Positions 61,501-64,000 of a DNA stretch of 64,000 nucleotides are shown here, in pieces (the stretch's first letter is position 1; each line of letters opens with the position of its first letter). Position numbers and translations under genes: made by a program. The notes beneath the pieces are model-generated. The model ran no database searches. It saw nothing but the letters and a program-made list of their open reading frames with translations, and was not told the origin of the DNA. This DNA comes from Myxococcus eversor. GTDB taxonomy: Bacteria > Myxococcota > Myxococcia > Myxococcales > Myxococcaceae. The stretch spans positions 45,653 to 109,652 of the forward strand of contig NZ_JAAIXY010000033.1 of the NCBI RefSeq assembly GCF_010894455.1, given 5' to 3'.

Positions 61501-63731
61501 GGTGGAGCGTGTCGTTCACTCCGTCGCCGCTGCAGGATGGTTTCCACTGGGTCCGGGCCATGACGAGGGATGCGGCAGGCAACGTCAGCTCGTTCTCCGA
61601 AACGAGCACCTTCCATGTCGATTTGAGTCCTCCGGTGGTGCCCATCATCAACAACCCGGGTCCCTTCCTCACCACGCTCTATCCGCTCTTGAGTGGCACC
61701 GCGGAAGTAGGGACCTCGTTGCAGGTCTATTTCGGACCGTCGCCCGACCCCGTCACGGTGAGCGTGGGCCCTGACGGTCGGTGGACCTATCTGCGCACCA
61801 CTCCGCTGAACGAAGGTCCATACACGGCGGTGTTCGTCCGCTCGACGGACGTAGCGGAGCGCGTCACGGATTCAGCCTCGGTCTCGTTCATCGTGGATGT
61901 CACGAAGCCGGAGACGACCATCCTCCTCTCTCCGCCGGTTCGTGACGGTGCCACCACGGTGCTCTTCCGCCTCGCACGGCCGGAGCCCCTGACCTACGAG
62001 TGCCGACGGAGCACGGGGGGAGTCATGGCCAGTACGTTCACCCCATGCCCTCCGGCTCCCCCAGGGCCAGGGATTGATGCGAGCTACATCCAGCTCGCCA
62101 ATCTGGTGGACGGGTCGAACACGCTGATGGTCAGGGCGGTGGATGAGGCAGGCAATCGGGATGACTCGCCTGCGGTCTATACCTGGAGCATCAGCACGGG
62201 CGCGATCTCCACCGAAATCGTCACCGGCCCCGGTGGACCGGATGCGCCCATCAGCCAGAGGAACGCTGACTTCTTGTTGTACTCGAACAAGGGAGTGGTG
62301 GACTTCGAGTGCAAGCTTGAGAGGCTCGTCAATCCTGTCCCGGGTCTGAACTTCAGTCCCTGTCCGAGGAATCCAACGGACGCCTATGACATCGCGCGGT
62401 ACGAGAACCTGCCAGACAATACGTACACGCTCGTGGTTCGCGCCGTCTTCGCGGGGGCGCCAGATCCCCTCCCCGTGTCGTGGACTTGGGAGGTCGATGG
62501 CACGGCTCCAACAATGGCTCCGCGCATCACCGCTCCCCGCGCGAACCATCCCACGAATCAGCGTCGCCCGAGCATCCAGGGAGAGACGCCCGAGCCGGGG
62601 ACCATCACCCTCTACAGAGATGGTGCGTTCTGGGGAAACACGGTCGCTACGGGCGGCGCATGGATCTTCAATCCGCCAAGCGACCTGGGCAGCGGTCAAT
62701 ACCAGATCACAGCCACGCTCACCGACCTGGCGAAGAACGTCGGGCCTGCCTCCGTGACCTACACGCTCATCGTGGATGTGGAGCCTCCCGTGGTGACGAT
62801 TGTGTCGAGCCCTCCCGTGTTGACCAACGTGTCCAGCTTCAGCTTCACCTTCAGCTTCTTGCCGGCGGAGGAGCTGGAGAGCTACGAATGCGCGCTCGAC
62901 ACGCCAGTGTTCACGCCCTGTCCGAATCCGTACTCCCGCGCAGCGACAGGTGAGGGTGAGCACAAGCTCACGGTCCGAGGAAAGGACCTCGCTGGCAATT
63001 TCACGGAACAGCTTGTGTATGCGTCGCACACCTGGGTCGTCGACACGCTGGCGCCGAACAGCACCATCGCGACGAAGCCGAAAGAACTCTCCAATTCAAC
63101 GGAGGCCGTGTTCACGTTCACCTCCTCGGAAGACGACGTGGAGTACTTCTGCAAGCTGGGTGCGGCGGAGTTCGTGAGCTGCAATCCGACCGAGTACCGA
63201 CTGACGGATCTGGGTCGGCGGGACGTGGAGGCGCAGGAGTACGTCCTGCAGGTCAAGACAGTGGATCGGGCGCGCAACGAGGACCCGACTCCCGACATCT
63301 TCCGCTGGACGGTGGACCTGAAGCGGCCTGGGGTGCCCTCGCTATCCGTTCCCCGGGCGAACGACATCCTGTCGGTGCGGACGCCCACCTTCCAGGGGGA
63401 TGCGGAGGCGGAGTCGACGGTCTCCATCCTGGTGGATGAGGTGGAGATCGGCACGGTGCAAACGGACGCGAGCGGTGATTGGCGCTTCGTTCCGCGCAAC
63501 GAACTGGACTACGGCAGCCATACGGTGACGCTGGTCTCGAAGGACAAGGCTGGGAACGAGTCGGAGCGGTCCTCCGTGGTCAACTTCGTGCTGGACCCGT
63601 CGTTGGAGATCGACGCCCGAGGCGGAGGCTTGAGCTGTGCCTCGGCGGGCGGGGGAGGGGGCGTGTCGCTCGTCCTCCTGGCCCTGGGGGGGCTGGCCCT
63701 GCGGCTGGGCCGGCGTCGTCGGGTGAGCTGA
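58581..63731 (+). CDS. Giant Ig-repeat surface protein with MYXO-CTERM-like tail (AgmC-like)
   Basis: The product has 1716 residues with signal peptide LLWGVLLMCGTASA. A first domain (about 30-220) is followed by a glycine-rich stretch (about 225-320). About fourteen Ig-like beta-sandwich repeats then run to about 1665 with the recurring end AGNxDPSP-x-SYTWxVD and start PDTxI. The C-terminus (SCASAGGGGGVSLVLLALGG then RLGRRRR) is a MYXO-CTERM-type sorting signal: cysteine motif, one helix, arginine cluster. Proteins of this kind next to an OmpA gene are annotated AgmC, a gliding-motility factor, in myxobacteria; I regard that as likely but unproven. Some repeats (TFECALDNLAV, YQCSLDGV) carry paired cysteines. 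Confidence 0.88.
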   Translation: MRTLLTRVLLWGVLLMCGTASAELDRFGLGGATGMANDKNFGTTPSAQHLPNSHKALTQDAAQGTTVLRFTGTFTGLANNGLLMIIQSTGLSPAPARGTTTPIDLSGAGTPTVGQWELAEIQSFNSNSVTLTRPLANSYKSPGAQMLTVPRYRNVTVQAGATVTAAPWDGSSGGVLAFLASGTLTNDGIIDASKLGFRGGTFTRDPTTDCSGAAAGKLGVSGEDVAPAQAQSVDNSTNGGGGGSCNSGGGGGGGNGGPGGIGGLAGTTLAGGKGGVALSGSVLSWLTFGGGGGSGHTRSAAPATTGGAGGKGGGIIFIRAASLLGIGTILANGENGVPTSGVDVGHGGGAGGTLHLRFTGSATCGADKVNAGGGTGEDSAANSGPGGGGGGGRVFFQAQGPVACSPLAAAGVAGLQAGVIHHGAMPTSSTVMNYRGSVTVLDLAFIDGIQPPTFVSPPATDAWTNNPLLRGTTQQGLSEVLFYTVSGTATPFTYALLDRTTSDSLKAFVFPYAPPSSNGAPFRLAAQAGYLGAYSDIGPELKFTFDNVPPVTTLTPVSVPLVSRFASATFNLTSTESGGTFECALDNLAVVGDGILESCGASKTFNSLTTGDYRVTAVAIDRAGNRDPSPKSYTWRVDLTQPDTLITGGPVASPPGNPTNSRVAQFTFSGGVTYQCSLDGVLPAVACGPSQTYTEANLGEGPHTLSVTAYSESGVADPTPATRAWVIDTVAPDTSFFNPPVSPSNASSVTLEYRSPDATAKFECSTNGVTFTACAGTGSGTRTFSGLISGTSQQFHVRAVDPAGNIDPSPVSHTWLVDLDAPATIIINTPGAGLGKESRPTIGGTTEAGARVVVTVTPSGPGTAQTLNAVAGPSGSWSVIPAVLVDGSYTLSAEATDAAGNSRQSSSVSITVDTLPPSRPVLAASIQGRYFTTMPISLSGTLESAVGLAPNTTVTVYVDDSVTLGPTPVDAQGGWSVSFTPSPLQDGFHWVRAMTRDAAGNVSSFSETSTFHVDLSPPVVPIINNPGPFLTTLYPLLSGTAEVGTSLQVYFGPSPDPVTVSVGPDGRWTYLRTTPLNEGPYTAVFVRSTDVAERVTDSASVSFIVDVTKPETTILLSPPVRDGATTVLFRLARPEPLTYECRRSTGGVMASTFTPCPPAPPGPGIDASYIQLANLVDGSNTLMVRAVDEAGNRDDSPAVYTWSISTGAISTEIVTGPGGPDAPISQRNADFLLYSNKGVVDFECKLERLVNPVPGLNFSPCPRNPTDAYDIARYENLPDNTYTLVVRAVFAGAPDPLPVSWTWEVDGTAPTMAPRITAPRANHPTNQRRPSIQGETPEPGTITLYRDGAFWGNTVATGGAWIFNPPSDLGSGQYQITATLTDLAKNVGPASVTYTLIVDVEPPVVTIVSSPPVLTNVSSFSFTFSFLPAEELESYECALDTPVFTPCPNPYSRAATGEGEHKLTVRGKDLAGNFTEQLVYASHTWVVDTLAPNSTIATKPKELSNSTEAVFTFTSSEDDVEYFCKLGAAEFVSCNPTEYRLTDLGRRDVEAQEYVLQVKTVDRARNEDPTPDIFRWTVDLKRPGVPSLSVPRANDILSVRTPTFQGDAEAESTVSILVDEVEIGTVQTDASGDWRFVPRNELDYGSHTVTLVSKDKAGNESERSSVVNFVLDPSLEIDARGGGLSCASAGGGGGVSLVLLALGGLALRLGRRRRVS

Positions 63732-63798
63732 GGCCCCTGGGCGGGCGGGGGAGCCCCGTGCGGGGTGTTCTCCCGTCAGCCCTGGGTGGAATGCGGGC

Positions 63799-63827
63799 TT
63801 GCGTCGGCCGGGGAGTTCGGCTACTTG
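63799..63827 (+). promoter_or_regulatory. Possible tRNA promoter
   Basis: TTGCGT (63799-63804), 17 bases, then TACTTG (63822-63827), placing the transcription start about 15 bases before the tRNA. The -10 match is poor, so this rests mainly on spacing. The 117 bases between the surface protein and the tRNA hold nothing else I recognise. Confidence 0.3.
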
Positions 63828-63848
63828 TCGCCTCGCTACAGCGGTTCT

Positions 63849-63922
<74 letters not shown>

Positions 63923-63933
63923 CAGAGGAACGT

Positions 63934-63972
63934 GCCCGGGATACTTGGGGTTTTTCCCCGAGCATCCCGGGC
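63934..63972 (+). terminator. Long hairpin after tRNA-Arg
   Basis: GCCCGGGAT (63934-63942) pairs with ATCCCGGGC (63964-63972). After a single A/C mismatch the stem continues as CTTGGGG/CCCCGAG around a TTTTT loop, giving about 16 paired bases. It starts 11 bases after the tRNA. No U-tract follows the stem, so termination efficiency is uncertain. Confidence 0.65.
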
Positions 63973-64000
63973 GCTGACTCCCGCTCCGGCACCTCCACCC

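Noticed and set aside
63923..64000. tRNA end as a possible integration site
   Set aside because: No integrase gene and no repeat of the tRNA 3' end were found elsewhere in the window.

Overview
The window looks like a chromosomal segment of a myxobacterium (Myxococcales, Myxococcus/Corallococcus-like). This is an inference from very high G+C with G/C-rich third codon positions, large secreted lipoproteins and repeat proteins, an OmpA-like protein followed by a giant Ig-repeat surface protein with a MYXO-CTERM-like tail, and a myxobacterial-style type VI secretion (T6SS) operon. Most genes are packed into long operons with ATGA/GTGA start-stop overlaps.

Layout. (1) 1-6521, minus strand: a tandem pair of ClpA/B-type double-AAA+ proteins; the first runs off the left edge. 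The second ends in a domain that reads like a class I peptide-chain release factor (RF) core, with GVHR kept and GGQ changed to GGS. (2) 6665-11023: a class V PLP enzyme and, convergent, a secreted LamG-domain protein. (3) 11411-16525: a sulfate-uptake operon (porin, sulfate-binding lipoprotein, CysT, CysW, CysA) behind a structured leader. (4) 16542-22272: a His-rich membrane protein, a secreted GH16 glucanase lipoprotein and a 21-repeat RCC1 lipoprotein. (5) 22391-31217: a seven-gene operon with a good promoter and a perfect 16-bp palindrome at the predicted transcription start. It encodes a three-domain enzyme (SDR reductase, alpha/beta hydrolase, AurF-like di-iron oxygenase), an adenylate-forming ligase, a BtrK/exosortase-A-type PLP decarboxylase, an acyl carrier protein, an ABC1/UbiB kinase-like membrane protein and two small basic proteins. 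I read it as a compact pathway that loads an amino acid on a carrier protein, decarboxylates it, N-oxygenates it and releases it reductively. (6) 31236-34823, minus strand: an alpha/beta hydrolase, an intact nitronate monooxygenase fused at its tail to a decayed tandem copy, a TlpA-like thioredoxin and an HPF-like protein. (7) 34969-56430, minus strand: a continuous T6SS operon, vgrG-tssJ-K-L-M-tagF-tssA-B-C-hcp-tssE-F-G-H-lipoprotein, with no PAAR, Fha or kinase/phosphatase genes. (8) 56689-63731: the OmpA/TSP3 protein and the 1716-residue surface protein. (9) 63849-63922: tRNA-Arg(CCG) with a strong hairpin behind it.

The two strongest candidates for undescribed biology are the AAA+/release-factor-like fusion pair (1-6521) and the carrier-protein/di-iron oxygenase operon (22391-31217), whose neighbouring nitronate monooxygenases may be functionally linked. 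No phage, insertion sequence, CRISPR array or rRNA was seen.
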